Positions 18,107 to 26,356 of a DNA stretch of 64,000 nt are shown one piece after another. A program made the position numbers and the translations under genes. Below the pieces are notes generated by a model, which made no database searches, was not told where the DNA came from, and saw nothing but the letters and a program-made list of their open reading frames with translations. Source of the DNA: AWTP1-13 sp050248715 (GTDB lineage Bacteria; Pseudomonadota; Alphaproteobacteria; Rhizobiales; Hyphomicrobiaceae); assembly GCA_050248715.1 (NCBI GenBank), contig JBFWRV010000027.1:8759-72758 (forward strand). Reading direction: 5' to 3'. Position 1 is the stretch's first letter, and each line of letters opens with the position of its first letter.

Positions 18107-18880
18107 TTATGCGGCGGACATGGAGACGTCGCCGACGCCCTCGAGCGAGAAATCGAGCCGCTCGCCCGGCGCGATGTCGACGGTAGGAACGACGCTGCCG
18201 GTGATCACGACCATGCCCGCCTTGAGCGGACGGCCGCGATCGGCGGCGAGGTTGGCGACCCAGGCGAGCGCTCCCATGGGATCGTCGGTCCTGCCGGACA
18301 GCTCCTGCTTGCCGTTGCGCATCTGGCGGCCCGTGATGCCGTTGAGGTCCGAGCCTGCGGGCGGCGCCTTGGCGGGGCCCAGCACGATGCCGCCGTTCCA
18401 GGCGTTATCGGCGATCAGCGAGAGAGCCTTGCAGGCCTTGTACTCGGCATTGCGATCCTCGATCAGCTCGAAGGCGGCCATGATCTCGGACACGGCCTCG
18501 CGCACGGCCTCGCGGGTGTAGGGCTTCGCGCCCTTCGGAAGGTCGCGGCCGAGCCGGACCGCCAGCTCGCACTCGATGCGCACGTTGATGAAGTCGGCCT
18601 TCTTGATCCTGGCCGGGGAACTATGGACGCGCGAGGCGAAGATCAAGCCGCCGCAGGGATGATCGATGCCCATCAGCTCCTGCATGACCTTGGTGGTGAC
18701 AGCGATCTTGCGCCCGGCGACAGGACCAAGCCGAGGCTCCCACAGCGCGCACAGCGCCTCCTGGGCCGCATAGGCCTCATCGAAGGTCTTCGGCGCGATG
18801 GCGTCCGGCAAATTCTGGTAGCGGGCCCGGGTGCGATGGGCCTCGTCGAAGAAACGGGCGGACTCTGCGGCTGCAAACAT
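18107..18880 (-). CDS. 2-keto-4-pentenoate hydratase / fumarylacetoacetate hydrolase-fold enzyme
   Basis: This 257-residue protein has the fold of 2-oxopent-4-enoate hydratase (MhpD) and 4-oxalocrotonate decarboxylase, metal enzymes of meta-cleavage pathways. The acidic cluster is visible in VRIECELAVRLG and in MAAFELIEDR. ATG at 18880 follows GGGAGGG. It is divergent from the MetE-like gene at 19054. It would act on a ring-opened enoate in this putative catabolic island; hydratase versus decarboxylase cannot be told. Confidence 0.85.
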   Translation of the reverse strand: MFAAAESARFFDEAHRTRARYQNLPDAIAPKTFDEAYAAQEALCALWEPRLGPVAGRKIAVTTKVMQELMGIDHPCGGLIFASRVHSSPARIKKADFINVRIECELAVRLGRDLPKGAKPYTREAVREAVSEIMAAFELIEDRNAEYKACKALSLIADNAWNGGIVLGPAKAPPAGSDLNGITGRQMRNGKQELSGRTDDPMGALAWVANLAADRGRPLKAGMVVITGSVVPTVDIAPGERLDFSLEGVGDVSMSAA

Positions 18881-19053
18881 TGTGGGCCCTCCCGGACGAC
18901 CTTCGCTTGACCGATACCGCGGCCCGCCCGCGACTTGCACGTGGAAAGCTCCCCCCACGGCGCATGCCGGGCTGTCGCCGGTCCGCGTGTCGGCTATGAT
19001 CGAAGCCGACTTTGCCGGCAAAAGCGCCGGCCGTCCAGCTTGGGAGGACGGGC

Positions 19054-20073
19054 ATGTTCGAGACCACCATCGCCGGCAGCCTGCCGAAGCCCGCCTGGCT
19101 CGCCGAGCCGAACAAGCTGTGGGCGCCGTGGCACCTGGAGGGCGCCGCGCTCGAGCAGGCCAAGGGCGATGCCACCGTGCTCGCCATCAAAAGCCAGGAG
19201 GACGCTGGCATCGACATCGTCGGCGACGGCGAGCAGGCGCGCCAGCACTTCGTGCACGGCTTCCTCGAGCGCGTCGAGGGCATCGACTTTGCGCACAAGG
19301 TGGAGATGGGCATCCGCGCCGACCGCTACAAAGCGATGGTGCCGCAGGTGGTGGGACCGGTGCGCCTCAAAGGGCGCGTGCACGCCTTTGAAGCGCAGCT
19401 CGCCCGCGCGCGCACCAAACGGCGGCTGAAGTTCACGCTTCCGGGCCCGATGACGATCGCCGACACCATCGCGGACCGCCATTATGGGGACAAGGTGAAG
19501 ATGGCGATGGCCTTCGCGGACCTGCTCAACGAGGAGGCACGTGCGCTGGAGAAGGACGGCGTGGATGTGATCCAGTTCGACGAGCCGGCGTTCAATGTCT
19601 TCATGGGCGAGGTGGCGGAGTGGGGCATCCCAGCGCTCGAGCGCGCCGCCGCCGGCCTCTCCTGCACCACGGCCGTGCATATCTGCTACGGCTACGGCAT
19701 CAAGGCCAACATCGACTGGAAGGCGACGCTGGGAGGGGAGTGGCGCCAATACGAACAGATCTTCCCCGCGCTGGCCCGCAGCACGATCAAGCAGGTGTCG
19801 GTGGAGTGCCGGAACTCCAAGGTGCCGATGCGGCTGCTTGGGCTGCTGGCCGGCAAGGACATCCTGGTCGGGGCGATCGACGTGGCGAGCGATGAGGTGG
19901 AGACGGCGGAGGACGTGGTAGCCGTCGTCGCTGCGGCGCTTGAGCACGTACCCAAAGAGCGCATCCAGCTCTGCACCAACTGCGGCATGGCGCCCATGCG
20001 CCGCGACATTGCCTATGCCAAGCTCGCCGCCCTGGCGCAGGGTGCGGCGCTGGCACGCACACGCTATGCGTGA
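19054..20073 (+). CDS. MetE-type cobalamin-independent methyltransferase, short form
   Basis: This 339-residue protein equals the C-terminal barrel of MetE without the N-terminal half. Zinc ligands His209 and Cys211 (HIC) and Cys310 (CTNCG) are present, as is the substrate loop DIVGDGEQAR. GGGAGGA precedes the ATG at 19054. Short MetE-like proteins include core methionine synthases that use a separate methyl donor and the epoxyalkane:coenzyme M transferase family, so a thiol-linked catabolic reaction is possible. The partial gene at 1-828 is a paralogue. Confidence 0.9.
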   Translation: MFETTIAGSLPKPAWLAEPNKLWAPWHLEGAALEQAKGDATVLAIKSQEDAGIDIVGDGEQARQHFVHGFLERVEGIDFAHKVEMGIRADRYKAMVPQVVGPVRLKGRVHAFEAQLARARTKRRLKFTLPGPMTIADTIADRHYGDKVKMAMAFADLLNEEARALEKDGVDVIQFDEPAFNVFMGEVAEWGIPALERAAAGLSCTTAVHICYGYGIKANIDWKATLGGEWRQYEQIFPALARSTIKQVSVECRNSKVPMRLLGLLAGKDILVGAIDVASDEVETAEDVVAVVAAALEHVPKERIQLCTNCGMAPMRRDIAYAKLAALAQGAALARTRYA

Positions 20074-20181
20074 GCGGTCGCCGCGGCTCGCGACCAACCC
20101 CCGAAATTGTGCGTCCTGCACGTTGCCTGACACCCGATGCCCACTATATTGGGTCGGGGCAACAACGACGGTGCGACGGCG

Positions 20182-21039
20182 ATGGTGCGAGCGGCTAGTG
20201 CGGTGATTCTATTGTTGCTTATGGCGACGGTGGCTGAGGCCCAGTCGCGACGCTCTTCCGACAAGAGCAGCGCCCAGGCGCGCACGTTCCGCGATTGCGC
20301 GGGATGCCCGGAGATGGTTGTAGTGCCTGCGGGCGAGTTCCTGATGGGCTCACCCGACAGCGAGCGCGGCCGCGGCAAGGACGAAGGGCCGCGGCGCATC
20401 GTGACGTTCGCGCAGCCCTTCGCGGTCGGCAAGTTCGAGGTCACGTTCGCCGAGTGGGACGCCTGCGCCGCCGACAGTGGCTGCAAGCACAAGCCGGAGG
20501 ATCAGGGCTGGGGCCGCGGCAAGAAGCCCGTGATCAACGTGTCGTGGAGCGACGCCCAGGAATACGTCGCGTGGCTCGCCAAGAAGTCGGGCAAGCCCTA
20601 TCGGCTCCTGACGGAAGCCGAATGGGAGTACGCGGCGCGCGGCGTGACGAAGGCGACCGACCCGCACACCGCCTTCTCGACCGGTCCGACCATCGGCTAC
20701 AAACAAGCCAACTACGACGCCAACTTCGTCTACGGCAAGGGTCAGCAGGGCGTTTACCGTCAGAAGACGACGGACGTCGGCGCCTTCCGCCGAAACGCCT
20801 TCGGGCTTCACGACATGCACGGCAACGTCTGGGAGTGGGTCGAGGATTGCTACCGGGACAGCTACAGCGGTGCCCCGATGGACGGCTCTGCCGTCAAGGC
20901 GGCAACCTGCGATCTACGCATCCTGCGCGGGGGATCGTGGAACTACTACCCCCGCCTGCTCCGTTCCGCCTACCGCTATGCCTCAGCACCCGGCGTCCGC
21001 ATGGAGAACGTCGGCTTCCGGGTTGCCAGGGCCATGTGA
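20182..21039 (+). CDS. Formylglycine-generating enzyme (SUMF1/FGE-sulfatase) domain protein, exported
   Basis: This 285-residue protein has a signal peptide (about residues 1-20, ending AEAQS) and an FGE-sulfatase domain. Recognisable pieces are MVVVPAGEFLMGS, PVINVSWSDAQEYVAWL, RLLTEAEWEYAARG, MHGNVWEWVEDC and a C-terminal GFRVARAM. True FGEs convert a sulfatase Cys to formylglycine; many bacterial relatives act otherwise (EgtB-like, kinase-associated, or binding modules). No sulfatase is near. The start was placed at 20182 because it gives a clean signal peptide; an in-frame ATG at 20137 is possible. Function beyond the fold is not known. Confidence 0.85.
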   Translation: MVRAASAVILLLLMATVAEAQSRRSSDKSSAQARTFRDCAGCPEMVVVPAGEFLMGSPDSERGRGKDEGPRRIVTFAQPFAVGKFEVTFAEWDACAADSGCKHKPEDQGWGRGKKPVINVSWSDAQEYVAWLAKKSGKPYRLLTEAEWEYAARGVTKATDPHTAFSTGPTIGYKQANYDANFVYGKGQQGVYRQKTTDVGAFRRNAFGLHDMHGNVWEWVEDCYRDSYSGAPMDGSAVKAATCDLRILRGGSWNYYPRLLRSAYRYASAPGVRMENVGFRVARAM

Positions 21040-21116
21040 GCCCCTGTAACCAGAACCAAAGCTGCGCGCAGGCGTATCAATGAGTTGCTGCGGCAGGTAT
21101 CAACGAGGTTGGGTGA

Positions 21117-22781
21117 ATGAAAAGCAAACGCGCCCTGGAACGCGGCCTTCTCGCCGTTGCGATCGTGAGCCTCGCCACACTGCCCGGCACTTTCGGCATC
21201 CTGCCGGCCGCGGCGCAGGGCTGGTACGGAAGGGGGGACGGCTATTACGGCAGCCGCTATCCCTCTCGGAAGCGGGACAACTCCGCCGGGAAGCGAGATA
21301 GCTCCGGCCAGCCGCGGCAAACCCGGACCGGCGGAGCCCCGCTTCTGGCGGTCGTGGCCCTCAGCGAGCAGCGCGTCTCCATCTACAATGCCGAGGGACA
21401 GATGCTGCGCTCGCCGATCTCGAGCGGATCGACCGGATATGAGACTCCCGCCGGCATCTTCAGCGTCGTGCAGAAGAAGGAGGAACACCGCTCCAACATC
21501 TACGAGGACGGCAATATGCCGTTCATGCAGCGCATCACCTGGACGGGAATCGCACTGCACGCGGGCGCCCTGCCCGGACATCCCGCCTCGCATGGCTGCG
21601 TGCGCCTGCCACACGCGTTCGCCCAGCAACTATTCGGCCTGACCGACATCGGCCTGCGCGTGGTCGTCGTGCGCGACGACATCACTCCGGCAGAGATCAA
21701 GCATCCCCTGCTCTTCCAGCCTGGCCGGCGCGGACAAACGGCGCTGGCACCTTCGGGCGGCGGCCCCGTTCGGCTCGCCTCGCGCGATCATTCTGCCGCA
21801 CCGGGCTCGGCGCGGCAGATCGAGGTGCTGAAGGCCGAGTCGGACGCCAAGTCGGCCGAGGCCGACGCAGCGACCAAGCGGGCCGCGGAGATCAGGCGTG
21901 CGGCACAGCGCAAGGCGGCGGAGGCTGCTCCGGCGGCGCGGCAGTTGAAGGCTGCAGAGGCCAATCTGGCCCGGGCGGAAACTGCCCTGCAGGCCGCCGA
22001 GCGCAGCGTCGAGACTGCAGCAGGCACGCCCGACAAGCCGGAGAACCTGCAGCGCGCGGAGGAGGCAAAGGCCAAGACGGCGGCGAAAGTCTCGGAAGCT
22101 CGGGCCCAGTTCGAGGCGGCCAAGACGCTGGCGCACGCCAAGGGCGACGAGGCCGCGCGCGCGGAGGTTGAGGTCGCGGCCGCCGACGAGGCACGAGAGA
22201 TCGCGGCCGAGGCCGCCAGCGAGGCCTCGCTCAGGACCTCGCCGGTGTCGGTCTTCATTAGCCGGAAGACGCAGCGACTTTACGTCCGAAAGGCCTATCA
22301 GCCTGTGTACGAGGGCCCGGTCGCAATCCGCGACGCCGACAAGCCTCTCGGAAGCTTCGTGTTCACGGCGCTCAATTATCCTGACGGCGGCCCGGAAGTG
22401 CGCTGGAACGTCGTCTCCATGTACAAGGCCGGGCATGAGACGGTGCCGGCCGCGCCGGCGAAGGAGTCGCGCCGCAAAGGCGAGCCGCGGACCGCGGCCG
22501 AAGGTGCGACCGCGGACGTCGCCAGCGCCAAGGCAGCCCTGGACCGCATCACGATTCCCCCCGAAGCCCTCGAGCGCATCCAGGATGTCGTGCTGCCGGG
22601 CGCCTCCCTGATCGTCTCGGACGAGGGCCCGAGCATCGAGACGGGCAAGGACACAGATTTCATCGTCGTCATGAGCGGCGAGCCGCAGGGCGCGCTCAAG
22701 CAGCGCAAGCGCGAGCCGCGCCTGCGTGACGATGATTTCTGGGGCGGCGGAGGCGGCGGCTTCAGGTTCTTCTGGGACTGA
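21117..22781 (+). CDS. L,D-transpeptidase (YkuD) with coiled-coil and second, inactive-looking barrel
   Basis: This 554-residue exported protein has a signal peptide (residues 1-34), a Tyr/Arg/Ser-rich linker, and a YkuD domain (about 75-185) with His148, His159 and Cys161 in PGHPASHGCVRLP. An Ala/Glu/Lys-rich coiled coil (about 235-375) follows. A final segment (about 380-530) resembles a second YkuD-like barrel (SVFISRKTQRLYVRKAYQPV) but lacks the His/Cys motif. The C-terminus is Gly-rich with Phe/Trp. It would crosslink peptidoglycan or anchor envelope proteins; the coiled coil could span the periplasm. The start lies 77 bases after the FGE-like gene. Confidence 0.88.
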   Translation: MKSKRALERGLLAVAIVSLATLPGTFGILPAAAQGWYGRGDGYYGSRYPSRKRDNSAGKRDSSGQPRQTRTGGAPLLAVVALSEQRVSIYNAEGQMLRSPISSGSTGYETPAGIFSVVQKKEEHRSNIYEDGNMPFMQRITWTGIALHAGALPGHPASHGCVRLPHAFAQQLFGLTDIGLRVVVVRDDITPAEIKHPLLFQPGRRGQTALAPSGGGPVRLASRDHSAAPGSARQIEVLKAESDAKSAEADAATKRAAEIRRAAQRKAAEAAPAARQLKAAEANLARAETALQAAERSVETAAGTPDKPENLQRAEEAKAKTAAKVSEARAQFEAAKTLAHAKGDEAARAEVEVAAADEAREIAAEAASEASLRTSPVSVFISRKTQRLYVRKAYQPVYEGPVAIRDADKPLGSFVFTALNYPDGGPEVRWNVVSMYKAGHETVPAAPAKESRRKGEPRTAAEGATADVASAKAALDRITIPPEALERIQDVVLPGASLIVSDEGPSIETGKDTDFIVVMSGEPQGALKQRKREPRLRDDDFWGGGGGGFRFFWD

Positions 22782-22819
22782 GCCCGGCCGGGGACCGCCC
22801 TCTTCTGGCCAGGCCGTCA

Positions 22820-22902
22820 GCCCGAGAACCGGGACCAAGGCGCCGATGCGAGCGATTGAGGTTGGCCCAGGCGGATTCGTCCACGCGAAATCCCGGCGTG
22901 AC
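22820..22902 (+). repeat. Decayed family A repeat, copy 3
   Basis: CCGAGAACCGGGACCAAGG and the distal CGCGAAATCCCGGCGTGACC match parts of the element at 6154-6272 in the same orientation. The left border is lost. It lies just upstream of the split tRNA gene. Confidence 0.45.
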
Positions 22903-22965
22903 CGTCCACGACGCTGATCGGCACTAGCCCGGCGCCGGCTCCGGGCGATATAGAAGGCACGTCAC

Positions 22966-23306
22966 GCGGGCGTGGCGAAACCGGTAGACGCAACGGACTT
23001 GAAGGAATTGCGAGTGCTCTCGCGGGAAACCCGGGATGCAGAACTGCCCAAACTCGGGGAAACCTTTCATCTGGCAATCCCGAGCCAAGCCTTGGACGGG
23101 TCCGAGCGCCTGCGCGCAAAGCCCGACGAGGAAGGTGTAGAGACTAGACGGGCAGCACCTAAACTCCGCCCCGGAGCACGGTGAAGGGATAGTCCAGACC
23201 ACGAACTCGCTTACCCCCGGGCAGCGAGGCGGCGAAAGCCGTAGCTGGTACGAAAATCCGTAGGGCAGCAATGCCTGTGGGGGTTCGAGTCCCCCCGCCC
23301 GCACCA
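22966..23306 (+). tRNA. trnL(UAA): tRNA-Leu(UAA) interrupted by a group I intron
   Basis: The exons are 22966-23000 and 23253-23306. Joined, they give an 89-base tRNA with acceptor stem GCGGGCG/CGCCCGC and encoded CCA. The anticodon stem is ACGGA/UCCGU with loop CUUAAAA (anticodon UAA). The long variable arm is AGGGCAGCAAUGCCUGU, and the T arm is GGGGG-UUCGAGU-CCCCC. The long variable arm and the other features identify leucine. The 252-base insert sits between U34 and A35, the classic position of the cyanobacterial and plastid tRNA-Leu(UAA) intron. Reading through without splicing would not give a working tRNA. Confidence 0.92.
23001..23252 (+). ncRNA. Group I self-splicing intron within tRNA-Leu(UAA)
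   Basis: This 252-base insert ends in G (omega-G, 23252). P4 is seen as CTCGGG (from about 23053) pairing with CCCGAG (23079-23084), in the conserved contexts AAACTCGGGGAAACC and GGCAATCCCGAGCCAAGCC. P7, the guanosine-binding helix, is GACTA (23142-23146) with TAGTC (23190-23194). P8 is CTCCG (23164-23168) with CGGAG (23172-23176). These blocks match, from memory, the Anabaena tRNA-Leu intron closely. There is no room for a homing endonuclease. The intron probably self-splices. Confidence 0.9.
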
Positions 23307-23589
23307 TTTCCTTTGCAAGCGTCGTGTGCCCTGCAGCACGGCCGCCCACCCGTCTCTTCACAATGCGCCCACGTCGGGGAACAAACACCGGGCCCCGCGT
23401 GTTGCAGGCGGTACCGCGTCATGGTGCAGGGCAGCATTCCTCATCGCCTGGGGAAAATCCGAGCTGGCGGCAGTCCGCCGCATCCTGGCGCGCCGTCAGC
23501 CGTGCTGGGCTAGCTCCGACGGAAGGGGCTCGCCCCCACTCTCAGGGGCGACGGCAAGGGGAAACACCGAAGGGGACGGGCAGGGGGTC

Positions 23590-23958
23590 ATGGGCAATCG
23601 TCGCATCGTCATCGTCGAGGATGACGTTTTCATCCGTCTCGATCTGTCCACACACCTGCGCGAGGCGGGCCACGACGTGGTCGGCACAGCGGCTTCGGCG
23701 GCGGAGGCCGTGCGCGTAACCGAGCGCGAGCGCCCAGACCTCGTGCTGATGGACGTTCGCCTGGTCGGCGAGCGCGACGGCATCGATGCAGCCACCGAGA
23801 TCTGGCGCCGCTTCTCGATACGCTCGCTGCTCGTGTCAGCCAACCTCGATACGGCGGCGCGCGTCAAGGCCGCCGCAGCCAACCCGGTCGGGTTTCTGGA
23901 GAAGCCCTACACACCCACCAAGCTCATCGCCGCAGTGAGCGCCATCGGCCGCGCGTAG
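23590..23958 (+). CDS. Single-domain response regulator (receiver)
   Basis: This 122-residue CheY-like receiver has an acidic pocket Glu10-Asp11-Asp12, phosphoacceptor Asp55 (LMDVRL), Ser83 and Lys105 (LEKPY). No output domain is attached. The start MGNRRIVIVEDD at 23590 is the first that fits the fold; a longer frame running back into the tRNA region is rejected. No histidine kinase is adjacent, so its partner is elsewhere. Such proteins act as phosphate sinks or as switches of partner proteins. It converges on the oligopeptidase gene. Confidence 0.88.
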   Translation: MGNRRIVIVEDDVFIRLDLSTHLREAGHDVVGTAASAAEAVRVTERERPDLVLMDVRLVGERDGIDAATEIWRRFSIRSLLVSANLDTAARVKAAAANPVGFLEKPYTPTKLIAAVSAIGRA

Positions 23959-23970
23959 GCGCCGGACTGC

Positions 23971-26205
23971 CTATCTCGGCGCCTTCATGCGCTTGGCCTC
24001 GCTCGCAGCGCCGGCGGCTTGGCCCTCGGCAGACGGCAGCAGCGTGCGCAACGCGAACGCGTAGGCGCGGGCGTAGTCCTCCAGCGCATCGAAGCGGCCG
24101 GAGCCTCCGCCGTGTCCGCCCTGCATCTTCATGTAGAGGATGACAGGATTGTTGTCCGTCTTCAGCCGGCGCAGACGGGCCGCCCACTTGGCCGCCTCCC
24201 AGTAGGGCACGCGCGCATCGTTGAGGCTCTGGAAGATGAGCGTCGGCGGGTAGGCCTGCGCACGCACGTTATCGTAGGGCGAATAGCTCCGGATGTTGAG
24301 GAAGTCTGTCAGGCTGCCACCGGGATTGCCAAATTCCGAAAAGCTCGACTCGGTGAGCGGCAGGGTGCGGTCCAACATCGTGTTCAGCGGATCGACAAAC
24401 GGGACCTCCGCATAGATGGCGCCGAAGAGATCGGGCCGCATGTTGGCAACGGCACCCACCAGCAAACCGCCCGCCGAAGCTCCCGAGGCAGCGATGCGGC
24501 CAGGGCGCGTGAAGCCCATGTGGACGAGATGCTCGGCCACGGCAATGAAGTCGGTGAACGTGTTGGTCTTGTTGGCGAGCCGCCCGCCCTCGTGCCAAGC
24601 GTCACCTTTCTCGCCGCCCCCGCGCACGTGGGCGATCGCGTACACGAAGCCGCGGTCGACGAGCGACAGCCGCTCGGTGCCGAAGTCGGGAGACTCGGTG
24701 TCGCCGTAGGCGCCGTAGCCGTAGAGCCAGAGCGGCGCCGTGCCATCGAGCTTGGTGTCTGTGCGGTAGAGGACGGTGACGGGAACCTGCGTTCCATCCT
24801 GGGTCGGCGCCAGGAGGCGGCGGGTGACGTAGAGGGAGGGATCATATCCGCTCGGAATCTCTTCCTCCTTGCGCAGGCTGCGCTCGCGGGTCTCCATGTC
24901 ATAGTCGAAGACCTGCTTGGGCTGGGCCATCGACTGGTAGGTGAAGCGCAGCGTGGTCGTATCCTGCTCGAGGCCTGCGAGGAGCTCCACGCTGCCCGGC
25001 GCCTCGCCGAATTCGATCGCATGCTCCTGTCCGTCGGACCAGCGGCGCACCATGATGCGCTGGATGCCCTTCTCGCGGTCACGCTCGAGCCAGGCCAGGT
25101 GCTTGCGGAAGGCGACCATGTCCTCGATGACGCGCCCGGCGCGATGGGACACGATCTCCTGCATCGGCGCGCCAGCCGCTGCCGTCGCGGACTTCTCCGC
25201 AATCTTCCAGTCCTTGGCATTGTCCGCGTTGGTCAGGAGAATGATGCGGTCGCCCACGTTCGTCGCCCAGCTCTTCTCTCCGCGCTTTCGCTTGAGGACG
25301 AGGTGCGGCTTGCTCGTGGGGTCGGACATGCGAACAAGGCGGATATCCGCCGTGGAGAAATCCCCCGCCTCGATCACGAGGAACTGATCGGACAGGGTCA
25401 CCCGCAAGGAGACGCCGAAGCCCTCCTCCTGCTCCTCGAAGACGAGCGCATCCTCATCGACCGGCGTGCCGAGCCGGTGGCGGAAGACCTTCTGTCCCCA
25501 CTTCTCCGGGTCACGGCCGACGTAGAACAGCCATTTGCCGTCCTGCGACCACACGACCGAGCCGCGCACTTCCGCAACCTTGTCGGGCAGGTCGCGCCCG
25601 GTCGCCAGATCGCGGACGTGGAGCACGTGACGCTCCGAGCCATCCGCGTCCACAGCGTAGGCGAGAAGCTTCTGATCCGGACTGACGGCGACCACCTGCA
25701 CCGAGAAGGCGGTGCGGCCGCGCGCCAGCACGTTCTCGTCGAGCAGGATCTGCTCCTCTCCGCCGCCGCGCGGACGCCGGCAGTGCAGCTTGCGCTGCGC
25801 ACCCGGCACGTAGCGTGTGTAATACTCCCACTCTCCCCAGGGCTGCTCGACCGATGCATCGCGCGGGCTCATGCGTCCACGCATCTCGCTGACCAGCTGG
25901 CGTTCGAGCGGGCGGTTCAGCGCGAGCATGCGGCGCGCGTAGCGGCTCTCCGCCTCCAGGTGCGCGCGAATGGCGCTCTCCAAAAGCTCCGGCCGCTCCA
26001 GAACCTCCTCGGGTCGGGCGGTCCTCAGCCAGCCGTACTCGTCCGTGCGGATGATGCCGTGGTTGACGACCGTCGTGGGCCGTCGCTCGGCCATGGGCGG
26101 GCCGCCCTGCACCTCCGCGGCGGCATGGTGCAAGGGAGCCGCCAGGGCGAGCGCAAGCAGCGCCCGCCAGAGTTTGCTGCCGCATACGCGCATAGGGTCA
26201 CCCAT
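23971..26205 (-). CDS. ptrB: Oligopeptidase B / prolyl oligopeptidase family serine peptidase, exported
   Basis: This protein of about 744 residues combines an N-terminal seven-bladed propeller (about 30-470) and a C-terminal a/b-hydrolase domain. The catalytic triad is Ser577 (GASAGG), Asp663 (LNDARVP) and His698 (GGHGGG). These are typical of S9A oligopeptidase B, which cleaves short peptides after Arg/Lys. It starts at 26205, giving a signal-peptide-like N-terminus (LWRALLALALAAPLHHAAAE). GGGGGAAG is about 12 bases upstream. Export is suggested, whereas E. coli PtrB is cytoplasmic. The gene follows the tad operon by about 150 bases on the same strand. Confidence 0.9.
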   Translation of the reverse strand: MGDPMRVCGSKLWRALLALALAAPLHHAAAEVQGGPPMAERRPTTVVNHGIIRTDEYGWLRTARPEEVLERPELLESAIRAHLEAESRYARRMLALNRPLERQLVSEMRGRMSPRDASVEQPWGEWEYYTRYVPGAQRKLHCRRPRGGGEEQILLDENVLARGRTAFSVQVVAVSPDQKLLAYAVDADGSERHVLHVRDLATGRDLPDKVAEVRGSVVWSQDGKWLFYVGRDPEKWGQKVFRHRLGTPVDEDALVFEEQEEGFGVSLRVTLSDQFLVIEAGDFSTADIRLVRMSDPTSKPHLVLKRKRGEKSWATNVGDRIILLTNADNAKDWKIAEKSATAAAGAPMQEIVSHRAGRVIEDMVAFRKHLAWLERDREKGIQRIMVRRWSDGQEHAIEFGEAPGSVELLAGLEQDTTTLRFTYQSMAQPKQVFDYDMETRERSLRKEEEIPSGYDPSLYVTRRLLAPTQDGTQVPVTVLYRTDTKLDGTAPLWLYGYGAYGDTESPDFGTERLSLVDRGFVYAIAHVRGGGEKGDAWHEGGRLANKTNTFTDFIAVAEHLVHMGFTRPGRIAASGASAGGLLVGAVANMRPDLFGAIYAEVPFVDPLNTMLDRTLPLTESSFSEFGNPGGSLTDFLNIRSYSPYDNVRAQAYPPTLIFQSLNDARVPYWEAAKWAARLRRLKTDNNPVILYMKMQGGHGGGSGRFDALEDYARAYAFALRTLLPSAEGQAAGAASEAKRMKAPR

Positions 26206-26356
26206 TGGAATTCGGCGCTTCCCCCAGAAGACAATGCCGAAAACCTGCAGGTGTCGGTGGCAATTTCGCGGCACTGCGACAGCGAAGCGCACGAAATGGT
26301 TTCCGGATCGCGGGAGAGAGCTCCGCTTCGTGCCGTCATGGGGCAGGAAATGAGGC

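Noticed and set aside
22966..23306. tmRNA or a tRNA pseudogene
   Set aside because: The insert lies exactly in the anticodon loop, ends in G and has group I helices P4, P7 and P8. The spliced product is a perfect tRNA-Leu.
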